DNA from: DASUPK01 sp963795665
GTDB taxonomy: Bacteria > Actinomycetota > Thermoleophilia > Solirubrobacterales > 70-9
Direction of reading: 5' to 3'
Assembly: GCA_963795665.1 (NCBI GenBank)
Contig: CAWCIP010000013.1
Span: forward strand, 1 to 64,000
DNA: 64,000 nt
A program made the translations under genes and the position numbers. The first letter of the stretch is position 1. Every line of letters begins with the position of its first letter. This document shows positions 17,999 to 26,622 of this stretch, in pieces. The notes beneath the pieces are model-generated. The model searched no databases. It had not been told where the DNA came from and saw only the letters and a list, made by a program, of their open reading frames with translations.

Positions 17999-19244
17999 GC
18001 AGGAAGAGGGCTCCCGAGCCGTCGCCGAGGCGGTGGCGCTCTGCCGCCCCGAGGTGATCAGCGCCTATCCCATCTCGCCGCAGACCCACATCGTCGAGCA
18101 CCTCTCCGACCTGGTCAGGACCGGCGACCTTTCCCCGTGCGAGTACCTGATGGTCGAGTCCGAGTTCGGCGCCATGTCCGCCGCGATCGGGGCATCCGCC
18201 ACCGGGGCCCGCACCTACACCGCGACGGCCTCTCAGGGCATCCTCTTCATGGCCGAGGCCCTCTACAACGCCTCGGGCCTGGGGCTGCCCATCGTGATGA
18301 CGATCGCGAACCGGGCGATCGGCGCCCCGATCAACATCTGGAACGACCACTCCGACTCCATGTCGATGCGCGACTCCGGCTGGATCCAGCTCTACGCCGA
18401 GTCCAATCAGGAGGCGCTCGACATGCACATTCAGGCCTTCCGGATCGCCGAGCAGCTCTCGCTGCCGGTGATGGTCTGCATGGACGGCTTCATCCTCACC
18501 CACGCCTACGACGAGGTCGACATCCCCGACCAGGAGAAGGTCGATGCGTTCGTGCCGCCGTTCGAGCCCCAGCAGCTGCTCGACCCCGCCGACCCCATGA
18601 CGATCGGCGCGATGGTCGGCCCCGAGGCCTTCTTCGAGGTCAAGTACCTCGCCCACCACAAGCAGATGCAGGCGCTCGACGTGATCCCCGAGGTCGCCCA
18701 GCGGTTCGCGCTGGACTTCGGGCGACCCTCCGGTGGCCTGGTGCGCCGCTACCGGACCGAGGGCGCCGAGACGATCATCGTCGCGCTCGGCTCCGTGCTG
18801 GGGACGATCGAGGAGGTCGTCGACGAGATGCGCGACGCGGGCGTCAGGGTGGGCGCGCTCGGCATCAAGTCCTTCCGCCCGTTCCCCCTCGAGGAGGTAC
18901 GGGAGGCTCTGGCCGGGGCCTGTCGCGTGGTCGTCCTCGAGAAGGCCCTGGCCCCCGGCCGGGGCGGGATCGTCTCCACCGACGTCCACGAGGCGATGGT
19001 TGGCGGCCACGCGCGTTGCAGCACCGTGATCGCCGGCCTCGGCGGGAGGGCGATCACGCGCGAGTCGCTAGAGAGACTTCTCGAGCAGGCCGGGCGGGAT
19101 GAGCTCGAGCCGCTCAACTTCCTCGACCTGGACACCGAATTGGTCCAGCGCGAGCTGGCCCGCGAGCGCGACGGCAAGCCCCCTGGACCCCATGCCGAGA
19201 ACATGCTCCGCGACGTCGGCGTCGTCGCGGCGGAGCCGCACTGA
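17991..19244 (+). CDS. porA: 2-oxoacid:ferredoxin oxidoreductase, alpha subunit
   Basis: 417-residue alpha subunit with GTG start at 17991. Typical regions: CRPEVISAYPISPQTHIVEHL near residue 18, MVESEFGAMSAAIGASATGARTYTATASQG (residues 54-83), and the C-terminal domain ending LNFLDLDTELV. The order gamma-alpha-beta and lengths match four-subunit pyruvate/2-oxoisovalerate ferredoxin oxidoreductases. It overlaps the beta subunit start by one base (TGATG). Confidence 0.9.
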   Translation: MLRQEEGSRAVAEAVALCRPEVISAYPISPQTHIVEHLSDLVRTGDLSPCEYLMVESEFGAMSAAIGASATGARTYTATASQGILFMAEALYNASGLGLPIVMTIANRAIGAPINIWNDHSDSMSMRDSGWIQLYAESNQEALDMHIQAFRIAEQLSLPVMVCMDGFILTHAYDEVDIPDQEKVDAFVPPFEPQQLLDPADPMTIGAMVGPEAFFEVKYLAHHKQMQALDVIPEVAQRFALDFGRPSGGLVRRYRTEGAETIIVALGSVLGTIEEVVDEMRDAGVRVGALGIKSFRPFPLEEVREALAGACRVVVLEKALAPGRGGIVSTDVHEAMVGGHARCSTVIAGLGGRAITRESLERLLEQAGRDELEPLNFLDLDTELVQRELARERDGKPPGPHAENMLRDVGVVAAEPH

Positions 19245-20308
19245 TGCCCTACCAGGACGTCAAGCTCTACCAGACGGGCACCTACGCGGTCGGAGGCCGG
19301 CTGCTCGATCCGGAGAAGCGCTCGGTGCAGGCGCGGATGGAGCGATCCAACACGCTCACCTGCGGGCACCGCGCCTGTCAGGGATGCGGCGAGGCCCTCG
19401 GAGCTCGATTCGCCCTCGACTCCGCGATGCGGGCCACGAAGGGCAAGCTGATCGCGGCCAACGCCACCGGCTGCCTCGAGGTCTTCTCCACCCCCTATCC
19501 GGAGAGCTCCTGGCAGCTGCCCTGGATCCATTCGCTGTTCGGCAACGCGCCGGCGGTCAGCACCGGGATCGCCGCGGCGCTGAAGGCGAAGGGCCGCGAG
19601 GACATCCGCGTGGTCGGGCAGGGCGGCGACGGCGGCACGCTCGACATCGGTTTCGGCTGCCTGTCGGGGATGTTCGAGCGAAACGACGACGTGCTGTTCA
19701 TCTGTTACGACAACGAGGCCTACATGAACACCGGCGTCCAGCGCTCGGGCGCAACCCCGCCGGCGGCGCGCACGGCCAACACCAAGCCCGTCGGCGACGA
19801 GCCCGGCAATGTCTTCGGCCAGGGCAAGAACGCGCCGCTGATCGCGATGGCGCACGAGATCCCATACGTCGCGACGGCGACAGTGGCCGAGCTGCGCGAC
19901 CTCGAGTACAAGGTCGAGAAGGCGATGGAGTTCAGGGGCGCCCGCTACCTGCACGTCTTCGTCCCCTGCCCGCTCGGCTGGGGCTCCGCCTCCGCCGACA
20001 CGGTCAAGATCGCGCGCCTCGCCAAGGAGAGCGGGATCTTCCCCGTCTTCGAGGCCGAGGATGGCGAGGTGGTCGGTGTGTCGAAGATCCGCAAGCAGGT
20101 GCCGGTCACCGAGTACCTGAAGCTGCAGAAGCGCTACGCGCACCTCTTCAAGGACCCGCCCCAGACCGAGGTGATCGAGGCGATCCAGGCCCGTGCCGAC
20201 GCCAACATCAGGCGCTTCGGCCTGGACGGCGGCTTCGGATCGCTTCCCGATCTGCTCCACGAGGGGCGTACGGATCTGCTCGCCGACACACCACACGGAC
20301 CGCAGTGA
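19244..20308 (+). CDS. porB: 2-oxoacid:ferredoxin oxidoreductase, beta subunit (TPP-binding)
   Basis: 354-residue beta subunit. CGHRACQGCGEALGAR near residue 41 and a later Cys supply the proximal [4Fe-4S] cluster; GQGGDGGTLDIGFGCL and NEAYMNTGVQRSG form the thiamine-diphosphate/Mg site. FVPCPLGWGSASADT is typical of the pyruvate branch. It overlaps the next gene in ATGA-like fashion (TGATGG), so the four genes form one operon. The enzyme is oxygen-sensitive in most hosts, in line with low-oxygen use. Confidence 0.9.
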   Translation: MPYQDVKLYQTGTYAVGGRLLDPEKRSVQARMERSNTLTCGHRACQGCGEALGARFALDSAMRATKGKLIAANATGCLEVFSTPYPESSWQLPWIHSLFGNAPAVSTGIAAALKAKGREDIRVVGQGGDGGTLDIGFGCLSGMFERNDDVLFICYDNEAYMNTGVQRSGATPPAARTANTKPVGDEPGNVFGQGKNAPLIAMAHEIPYVATATVAELRDLEYKVEKAMEFRGARYLHVFVPCPLGWGSASADTVKIARLAKESGIFPVFEAEDGEVVGVSKIRKQVPVTEYLKLQKRYAHLFKDPPQTEVIEAIQARADANIRRFGLDGGFGSLPDLLHEGRTDLLADTPHGPQ

Positions 20309-21945
20309 TGGCCTCGCATCCGTACGCCATCACGCTCGACGTAGGCTCCAGCCTCGCCAACAAGACCGGCAGCTGGCGGACCGAGCGCGCCCAGTACGTC
20401 GACCGGCTGCCCCCGTGCAATCACGCCTGCCCCGCCGGCGAGAACTGCCAGGCCTGGCTCTATGAGGCCGAGGACGGCGGCGAGGGCTACGAGCGCGCCT
20501 GGCAGAAGATCGTCGAGGACAACCCCTTCCCCGCGATCATGGGGCGCGTCTGCTACCACCCGTGCGAGACCTCCTGCAACCGCGGAGAGCTCGACGAGGC
20601 CGTCGGCATCCACTCGGTCGAGCGCTTCATCGGCGACGAGGCGATCAAGCAGGGCTGGTCGTTCGATCCCCCCGCCGAGTCCTCCGGCAAGCGTGTCCTG
20701 GTCGTCGGCGCCGGGCCCTCCGGGCTGTCCGCCGCCTACCACCTGCGCCGCCTCGGCCACGAGGTGACGATCCACGAGGCCGGCCCGATGGCCGGCGGCA
20801 TGATGCGCTTCGGTATTCCGACCTACCGGCTGCCGCGTGACGTCCTCGACGCCGAGGTCCAGCGCATCCTCGACATGGGCGTCTCGCTCGAGCTGAACCG
20901 CAAGGTCACGAACATCGAGGACGCGATGACCGACGGCGGCTTCGACGCGGCATTCCTGGCCGTCGGCGCTCACATCGGCAAGCACGCCGACATCCCCGCG
21001 GGCGAGGCCGCGCGCATCCTCGACGCCGTGTCCGTCCTCGAGTCGATGGAGTCCGACGAGAAGCCGCTGCTGGGCCGCAGGGTCGTCGTCTACGGCGGCG
21101 GCAACACCGCGATGGACGCGGCCCGCACGGCGAAGCGGCTCGGCGCCACTGACGCGGTGGTCGTCTACAGACGCAACCGCGACAAGATGCCCGCCCACGA
21201 GTTCGAGGTCACCGAGGCCGAGGAGGAGGGCGTGATGATGCGGTGGCTCGAGACGATCAAGCAGGTCGACGGCCACAAGATCACGGTGGAGAAGATGGAG
21301 CTCGACGAGACCGGCTTCCCACAGCCGACCGGCGAGCTCGACGAGCTCGAGGCGGACTCGGTGATCCTGGCGCTCGGCCAGGAGGCGGACCTCTCATTGC
21401 TCGACGGCGTCTCGGGCATCGAGATCGAGGACGGCGTCGTCCAGGTCGAGCAGAACATGATGACCGGGCACCCGGGAGTCTTCGCCGGCGGCGACATGGT
21501 CCCCGCCGAGCGGACCGTCACCGTCGGCGTCGGGCACGGCAAGAAGGCGGCCCGCAACATCGACGGCTGGCTGCGCGGCGAGAGCTACGACCCGCCGCCG
21601 AAGCACGAGGTGGTCACCTTCGACCAGCTCAACACCTGGTACTACGCCGACGCGCCGATGACCGTCCAGCCCCAGCTCGAGGTGGCGCGCCGGAGCTCCA
21701 CCTTCGATGAGGTCGTCGGCGGGCTCGACGACTCCAACGCGCTCTATGAGGCGCGGCGCTGCATGTCCTGCGGCAACTGCTTCAGCTGCGACAACTGCTA
21801 CGGCGTCTGCCCCGACAACGCCGTGATCAAGCTCGGCCAGCCCGGCGAGCTCTACGAGATCGACCTGGATTTCTGCAAGGGGTGCGGCCTCTGCGTCAAG
21901 GAGTGCCCCTGCGGGGCGATCGAGATGATCCCCGAGAAGATCTGA
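20308..21945 (+). CDS. GltD-like NADPH oxidoreductase fused to a 2x[4Fe-4S] ferredoxin
   Basis: 545 residues. An N-terminal Cys-rich domain (CNHACPAGENCQAWL, CYHPCETSCNRGEL) is followed by a glutamate-synthase-small-chain-like FAD/NADPH module (VLVVGAGPSGLSAAYHL; VVYGGGNTAMDAARTAKRLG; GVFAGGDMV) and a C-terminal bacterial ferredoxin (CMSCGNCFSCDNCYGVCP; CKGCGLCVKECPCGAIE). It occupies the place of the small delta ferredoxin subunit in the operon. I infer that it moves electrons between the oxidoreductase clusters and NADP(H), so the 2-oxoacid reaction can be coupled to NADPH without a separate ferredoxin. Confidence 0.87.
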   Translation: MASHPYAITLDVGSSLANKTGSWRTERAQYVDRLPPCNHACPAGENCQAWLYEAEDGGEGYERAWQKIVEDNPFPAIMGRVCYHPCETSCNRGELDEAVGIHSVERFIGDEAIKQGWSFDPPAESSGKRVLVVGAGPSGLSAAYHLRRLGHEVTIHEAGPMAGGMMRFGIPTYRLPRDVLDAEVQRILDMGVSLELNRKVTNIEDAMTDGGFDAAFLAVGAHIGKHADIPAGEAARILDAVSVLESMESDEKPLLGRRVVVYGGGNTAMDAARTAKRLGATDAVVVYRRNRDKMPAHEFEVTEAEEEGVMMRWLETIKQVDGHKITVEKMELDETGFPQPTGELDELEADSVILALGQEADLSLLDGVSGIEIEDGVVQVEQNMMTGHPGVFAGGDMVPAERTVTVGVGHGKKAARNIDGWLRGESYDPPPKHEVVTFDQLNTWYYADAPMTVQPQLEVARRSSTFDEVVGGLDDSNALYEARRCMSCGNCFSCDNCYGVCPDNAVIKLGQPGELYEIDLDFCKGCGLCVKECPCGAIEMIPEKI

Positions 21946-21961
21946 GAGGAGGGGAATTCGA

Positions 21962-22843
21962 ATGCGCACGAAGGTCCTCATCGGCTATGACGGCTCCCCC
22001 CAAGGGGAGGACGCGCTGGGATTCGGGCGCCAGATCACGGAGGTCCTCGATGCGAGGCCGGTCGTCACCATGGTCATCGCCCACCCGCGTCACGGCACGG
22101 ACAAGCGCGAATTCGACGATGCGGTGACCCAGTACTGCGAACCGTTCTTCGCGAAGGCGCAGGAACGCATGGGCGGGCTCGAGGTGAAGACGGCGCCGGT
22201 GATCAACGACTCACCGGCCGCCGGGATCTACGAGCTGACCGATTGGGAAAAGCCGTCAGTGATCGTGATCGGCTCGACCCGCCACGGCAAGACCGGACAT
22301 GTGCAGGTGGGCACGGTCGGCGGCTCGCTCCTCTCGGGTGTGCCCTGCAGCGTCGCGGTCGCCCCTCGCGGCTATACCAATGGGAAACGCGGCCTCGCTC
22401 GGATCGGCGTTGCGGTCGACGGCGGCTCGGAGGCATGGCGGGCGCTGAGGGCGGCGAGCAATCTTGCCGAGCAAGCGGACGCGCAGCTGCGGATCCTCAG
22501 CGTGATGGGCAAACCCCACTACGTCCTCGGCGGCCTGCTCTCGACGCTGAACGCCGAGGAGTACCGCGAGTTCAAGGAGAATGAGTGGGAACGCGTCTAC
22601 GAGCAGGCGGCCGGCCGCGTAGCCGATGGCGTCGATACCGAGCCGCAGCTCCTCCATGGCGACCCCGCCGAAGCTCTGTCGGAAGCCGCGAGCGATCTCG
22701 ACCTTTTGATCCTCGGCTCCCGGGCCTACGGGCCCGTCAAAGGCACCGTGCTTGGCAGCGTCTCCGCCCGGGTCATGGCCGCGGCACCCGCTCCGGTGCT
22801 GGTGGTCCCGCGAGGCGCTGGCTCTACACCGCTCGAGGGATAG
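21962..22843 (+). CDS. Universal stress protein, two domains
   Basis: 293-residue tandem Usp. Domain 1: VLIGYDGSPQGEDAL and VIGSTRHGKTGHVQVGTVGGSLL; domain 2: RIGVAVDGGSEAWRAL and LGSRAYGPVKGTVLGSVSARV, both with nucleotide-binding motifs. A strong ribosome-binding site (GAGAGGAGGGG) precedes the ATG. It lies 16 bases after the oxidoreductase operon and may be its last gene. Tandem Usp proteins are DosR-regulon hallmarks in mycobacteria. Confidence 0.92.
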   Translation: MRTKVLIGYDGSPQGEDALGFGRQITEVLDARPVVTMVIAHPRHGTDKREFDDAVTQYCEPFFAKAQERMGGLEVKTAPVINDSPAAGIYELTDWEKPSVIVIGSTRHGKTGHVQVGTVGGSLLSGVPCSVAVAPRGYTNGKRGLARIGVAVDGGSEAWRALRAASNLAEQADAQLRILSVMGKPHYVLGGLLSTLNAEEYREFKENEWERVYEQAAGRVADGVDTEPQLLHGDPAEALSEAASDLDLLILGSRAYGPVKGTVLGSVSARVMAAAPAPVLVVPRGAGSTPLEG

Positions 22844-22903
22844 GCGGCCGCGCTGGCTCGGGGTGATGCTCCCCGACACGGAGCGTCGGCGGATTGTGAT
22901 CAC

Positions 22904-23110
22904 CTAGGGGTAGACGGTCTCGCCGGTCTCCGAGTCGATCACCTCGATTGCAAGGGCGGGACAGGCCTTCGCGGCCTTCAGGATCTCCTTGTCCGACCCC
23001 TCACCGATCACCTCCGCCGTATCGCCCAACGCGAAGACTCCGGGGGCGATGTCGACGCAATCGCCGTGCGCGCTGCACGCGCTCCGGTCAATCTTTGGGA
23101 TGTAGCTCAT
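22904..23110 (-). CDS. Small ferredoxin (CxxHxxC type)
   Basis: 68-residue single-cluster ferredoxin: CSAHGDCVDIAPGVF near residue 12 and ACPALAIEVID near 49. The pattern C-x2-H-x2-C...CP lacks the usual middle Cys, replaced by His, as in [3Fe-4S] ferredoxins that serve cytochrome P450 and related oxygenases. Its start overlaps the end of the reductase gene by four bases, so the reductase is its likely electron donor. Last gene of the 27.1-22.9 kb operon. Confidence 0.88.
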   Translation of the reverse strand: MSYIPKIDRSACSAHGDCVDIAPGVFALGDTAEVIGEGSDKEILKAAKACPALAIEVIDSETGETVYP

Positions 23111-24291
23111 CGTTTCTCCTTTTCGCTGGATTCGCTGGTAAAAGCTCGGTCGATCTCCTTCCGGATCCGCGCGAAGGCGCGCGGCTCGTCGACGGTGAGG
23201 ACGCCGACGGGACGCCCCTGCCGGGTGTAGGCGACGGAGAAGCGGCGGTCGGCGGGTCGACCCTCGATCGTGATCTCGTCGGCCAGATCGGCGTGGCCTG
23301 AGTACTGGATGCGTATCCCGTACTGGTCGCTCCAGAAGCTCGGCAGTGGCCCCGGCTCCGGCCGCTCACCGACGATCGCCCGGGCGACGGCCGCGCCCTG
23401 GCGTGCAGCCGAGTCCCAGTGCTCGCTGCGCTGATGCGTGCCGAGGCGATGATCGAAGCTGATGGCGACGTCGCCCGCCGCGAAGACATGTGGAACCCGA
23501 GTTCGCCCCGCGCCGTCGGTGATCACGCCGTCCGTTCGGAGGGGGCTTCCCTTCAGCCAGCCCGAGTCGGGAGCGACCCCGATGCCGACCACGACCGCGT
23601 CGCAGGCGAGCGTCGCGCCGCCGCTCAGCTGAAGCTCCTCCACCGAGCCGTTTCCGCGAGCTCCCTCGAGCTTCGTCGAGAGCCTGACGTCGACCCCCTG
23701 GTCGGCGTGCATCCCCATCAGCGTCCGGCCGATCCGCTCGCCCAGCACCGCCCCGAGCGGAGCCGGGAGCGCCTCGACGATCGTCACCTCGGCGCCGGCC
23801 GCACCGGCGGTCGAGGCGACCTCCTGGCCGATGAAGCCCGCTCCGACGATGGCGAGCCTGACCCCCTTGCGCAGCTCGGGGCGCAGCCTCCGCGCGTCGG
23901 CGATGGTCCGCAGGTAGTGAACGTTCGAGTAGCCCTCGAGCTGGGGAAGGATCCGCGGTGCGCTGCCCGTGGCGATCACAAGGTCCTCATAGGCCAGCTC
24001 GCCGCCATCGTCGAGCCGCACCCGGCGGCGCCTGGCATTGAGCCCCACGGCGCGGCGAAAGATCAGATCCACCTGCTGGTCCGCGTACCAGCGTGCCGGG
24101 CGGAATCCGACCTCGGACTCGTCCAGCTCGCCGGCAAGCAGCTCCTTGGAGAGCGGTGGCCGGTCATACGGCAGCTCGGCCTCGCCGCACACCATCGCGA
24201 CCCGGCCCTCGTAGCCGCGCGCCCGCAGCGTCTCCAGGCAGCGCTGGGAGGCAAGGCCCCCGCCGACGATGACGACGCCGTCGCCCCTCAT
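23107..24291 (-). CDS. NAD(P)H ferredoxin reductase-like flavoprotein
   Basis: 394-residue FAD/NAD reductase of the rubredoxin/ferredoxin reductase family. VVIVGGGLASQRCLETLRA near residue 6 binds FAD, YDRPPLSKELLAGE follows, GVRLAIVGAGFIGQEVAST near 143 binds NAD(P)H, and VFAAGDVAISFDHRLG near 268 is the family's FAD motif. It transfers electrons from NAD(P)H to the adjoining ferredoxin. The ATG at 24291 overlaps the stop of the membrane gene (24288) by four bases. Confidence 0.9.
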   Translation of the reverse strand: MRGDGVVIVGGGLASQRCLETLRARGYEGRVAMVCGEAELPYDRPPLSKELLAGELDESEVGFRPARWYADQQVDLIFRRAVGLNARRRRVRLDDGGELAYEDLVIATGSAPRILPQLEGYSNVHYLRTIADARRLRPELRKGVRLAIVGAGFIGQEVASTAGAAGAEVTIVEALPAPLGAVLGERIGRTLMGMHADQGVDVRLSTKLEGARGNGSVEELQLSGGATLACDAVVVGIGVAPDSGWLKGSPLRTDGVITDGAGRTRVPHVFAAGDVAISFDHRLGTHQRSEHWDSAARQGAAVARAIVGERPEPGPLPSFWSDQYGIRIQYSGHADLADEITIEGRPADRRFSVAYTRQGRPVGVLTVDEPRAFARIRKEIDRAFTSESSEKEKR

Positions 24292-24959
24292 GCGACCGCC
24301 GGCTCCTCGATCTCGCGGCGGCGATGCCGCGGCGGGATCTCGACGTCGGGCGGAAGCTCGCGACCGCTGCTCTCGATTGCCCCGCGCCGCTCGCCGGCCT
24401 TCCTCGCGCGGGCTCGTCCTCGCCGGATCCCCTGGACGACGCGCGCCCCGAAGAGGATGGCGACGATCGGGATGCTGGCCGCCACTGGCCAGAAGAGCCA
24501 GGGGCTCGAGGCGTCCGTTCCGGCGCCCAGCGTATGCATGACCCCGAGGGCGTAGACGACGATCGTCGCCTTGTGGGCACGCCGCCAGAGGCGGGGGCCG
24601 ATGTGCCGGCGCGCGTAGAAGCTCAGTCCGAGCAGCGCAGCGAGCCAGCCGGCCGTGATCCCGAAGCCGACCCAGAGCGTCTTGTAGGCCATCACGAAGG
24701 GGATCGCGATCCCCGCGGGACCGGGGTTGAGCCAGGGGTCGCCGAGAAGCGTGAGTCCGTGCACGGCGATCGCCACCAGCCCGGTGACCGCGGTCTGTTC
24801 GTGGATCGCGCTCAGCACGCGCCCGGCGCCCGGCCTGCGGGAGAGCTTGCCGGCCATCGTCAGGCCCAGGACGACCGAGATCGTCACCAGCCCGAGCGCG
24901 ACCACCCCTGAGGCTCGGCTGGCGAGCCACCAGACATGCTGGGTCAGAGCCTGGCTCAT
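24288..24959 (-). CDS. Ferric reductase-like transmembrane protein
   Basis: 223-residue membrane protein of the ferric-reductase-like/YedZ type, with five or six hydrophobic helices. The likely heme ligands are AIHEQTAVTGLVAIAVHGLTLL (two His, near 52-65) and RRAHKATIVVYALGVMHTLG (two His, near 125-140). The C-terminal 45 residues are charged and cytoplasmic. It would carry electrons across the membrane on heme b. It overlaps the ApbE gene and the reductase gene by four bases each, a tight operon. Confidence 0.82.
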   Translation of the reverse strand: MSQALTQHVWWLASRASGVVALGLVTISVVLGLTMAGKLSRRPGAGRVLSAIHEQTAVTGLVAIAVHGLTLLGDPWLNPGPAGIAIPFVMAYKTLWVGFGITAGWLAALLGLSFYARRHIGPRLWRRAHKATIVVYALGVMHTLGAGTDASSPWLFWPVAASIPIVAILFGARVVQGIRRGRARARKAGERRGAIESSGRELPPDVEIPPRHRRREIEEPAVA

Positions 24960-25960
24960 CGCCGGACGCCACCCGCGGTCGCAGGGACGGCGCGGACACC
25001 GAGGCTGCGCCGGCCGACGAGCTTGGCGCTCACCGGCCCGACGAGCTCGACCTCGCCGGTCTCGTCGACGAGCATCCCGCCGCGTTCGGCGAGCAGCTCG
25101 CGAGCGGCGTCCGGGCCGCTCAGCAGGGCCGCCTTGGAGAGGGTCTCGGCCTCGAGGGCGTCGGCCCCCAGGGCGGTCACGCCGACGAGACCGGTCCAGG
25201 CCGGCTCGCCGGTGCTCGGGTCGAGAAGGTGATGGGCGAAGGAGCCGTCGTCGCGGCGCCAGACGCGGGTGTCGATGCCGGAGCTCGCGATTCCGCCGGT
25301 GGACACGTAGAAGATCGCCGCCGCCTCGCCGTCGACCGGATGGCGGGCGTGGATTGGAAACGGGTCGAGCTGGAGGGCGAAGCCCCCGACGCGCACGTCG
25401 CCGCCGCAGTCGACCACGTAGCGGGAATAGCCCCGCAGTCGCTCGGCGAGGAGGTCGGCCGCCAGCCCCTTGCCGCTGCCGCCGGTGTCGAAGCCGACCC
25501 CGGGCGGGCGGCGGATCGTGCCCGCCTCGTCGTCGACCTCGATCAGCCGCCACTCCGCCGTGCGGCGCGGGCGCGCCGGACGGCGCTCCGGGGCGAGTGC
25601 CAGTGCGTCCGCGAGCGGAACCGGCTCCTCGCCGGCTCGCGACTGCGAGTAGCCCGCGGCGACGATTGCGTCGAGCAGGGTCGGATCGACCAGGCCGCCC
25701 GTCCTCTCCGCCGCCCACAGGCCCGCTCGGACCGCGCGGCGAAGAAGCGGCGAGGCGGAGACCTCCGGCTGCGGATCCTCGTTCAGCGAGGTCAGCTCGC
25801 TGTCGGGGCGAAAGCGCGACAGGGCGGCCTCGAAATCGGCGATGAACAACCGGCTGCGCTCGGCAGCGTCGCTGGCCGGAGGCGAGCCCGGCAGGGGCTC
25901 GCCGACGAGCACCCGGACCTCGCAGCCCATCGCGTCGAAGCTGAGGTCGTGGAGGGTCAT
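24956..25960 (-). CDS. apbE: FAD:protein FMN transferase (ApbE family)
   Basis: 334-residue ApbE. Family motifs: AMGCEVRVLVGE at the N-terminus, DTGGSGKGLAADLLAERL near 175, VDCGGDVRVGG near 200, and the Mg/FAD site HHLLDPSTGEPAWTGLVGVTALG near 257-280. ApbE attaches FMN from FAD covalently to Ser/Thr of exported or membrane proteins. Next to the ferric-reductase-like gene this suggests a flavinylated extracytoplasmic partner, although no classical FMN-binding domain protein is encoded here. No clear export signal was seen at its N-terminus. Confidence 0.9.
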   Translation of the reverse strand: MTLHDLSFDAMGCEVRVLVGEPLPGSPPASDAAERSRLFIADFEAALSRFRPDSELTSLNEDPQPEVSASPLLRRAVRAGLWAAERTGGLVDPTLLDAIVAAGYSQSRAGEEPVPLADALALAPERRPARPRRTAEWRLIEVDDEAGTIRRPPGVGFDTGGSGKGLAADLLAERLRGYSRYVVDCGGDVRVGGFALQLDPFPIHARHPVDGEAAAIFYVSTGGIASSGIDTRVWRRDDGSFAHHLLDPSTGEPAWTGLVGVTALGADALEAETLSKAALLSGPDAARELLAERGGMLVDETGEVELVGPVSAKLVGRRSLGVRAVPATAGGVRR

Positions 25961-26262
25961 GACGAGGAGGTCGTCACCGGCGCCGGCGCGGCGACCGATC
26001 CGGACGACGAGTAGTTGGAGGTGGAGCCGCCGGCGGTGCCGCCGCTCGCCGGGATCACCTTGGTGATGATCAGCTTCTTCGCGGGCCTCGTTATCGGGTG
26101 TGGCTGGCCGGCCGCCACGGCACCGACGGCCGGGTCCCTGCCCGAGCTCAGCTGGAAGGCGAGGAACTCGAAGGCGACGCCGAAGACGGCGAGCGCCGCC
26201 AGCACCGTCGGCAGGGGACGCGGCTTGCGCGGGCGGGTGCCCGCCTCTGGGCGCTCAGTCAT
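25957..26262 (-). CDS. Small single-pass membrane protein
   Basis: 101 residues: a basic Pro-rich N-terminus (RPRKPRPLPT), one hydrophobic helix VLAALAVFGVAFEFLAFQL (near 20-38), and a Ser/Gly/Thr/Ala-rich outer tail. No family is recognised. It overlaps ApbE by four bases and the upstream small gene by eight, so it belongs to the redox operon. Possibly an anchored extracytoplasmic partner; this is inference from position. Confidence 0.7.
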   Translation of the reverse strand: MTERPEAGTRPRKPRPLPTVLAALAVFGVAFEFLAFQLSSGRDPAVGAVAAGQPHPITRPAKKLIITKVIPASGGTAGGSTSNYSSSGSVAAPAPVTTSSS

Positions 26263-26518
26263 CCTGGCCGCCCTGGCCGGCCTTGGTGCTGCGCGGCAGC
26301 ACCTGCGAGGCCGGCACGTTGATCGCCTGCGCGCTCGTGGCTCCGCTGGCGCCGGTGGTCACCGAGGTGGACCCCGGCGAGCCCTGGGTGTGCGCCGCGG
26401 TCGGAGCCACCGTGACCGGCCCTTGGCCGGCGGGATTCGAGGCCATCGCATAGCCACCGAGTCCGCCGAGGCCGAAGACGACCGCCGCAACCGCGAGCTT
26501 GGTTCTGAAGTTCTTCAC
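26255..26518 (-). CDS. Small anchored protein with GLGGLGGYAM helix
   Basis: 87 residues, GTG start with AAGGAG upstream. A basic N-terminus and the helix LAVAAVVFGLGGLGGYAM (near 8-25) precede a Ser/Thr/Gly/Ala-rich outer segment. The helix core is shared with the next gene upstream, so the two are paralogues. The tail contains SGATS, which resembles ApbE flavinylation sites, but in low-complexity text such a match may be chance. Function unknown. Confidence 0.7.
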   Translation of the reverse strand: MKNFRTKLAVAAVVFGLGGLGGYAMASNPAGQGPVTVAPTAAHTQGSPGSTSVTTGASGATSAQAINVPASQVLPRSTKAGQGGQDD

Positions 26519-26622
26519 CGCATCTGCTCCTTTGATCGTGCTGTACGGGAAGTGTGCAGAGCACCCCTCAAGCGGCAGTGGAACTCCGGGTTAGGGCTTG
26601 GGAAGGGTTTGGCGGGACGCGC

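Noticed and set aside
26255..26518. SGATS as an ApbE flavinylation site
   Set aside because: The tail is low-complexity Ser/Gly/Ala/Thr, so the short match is expected by chance; no FMN-binding domain surrounds it.
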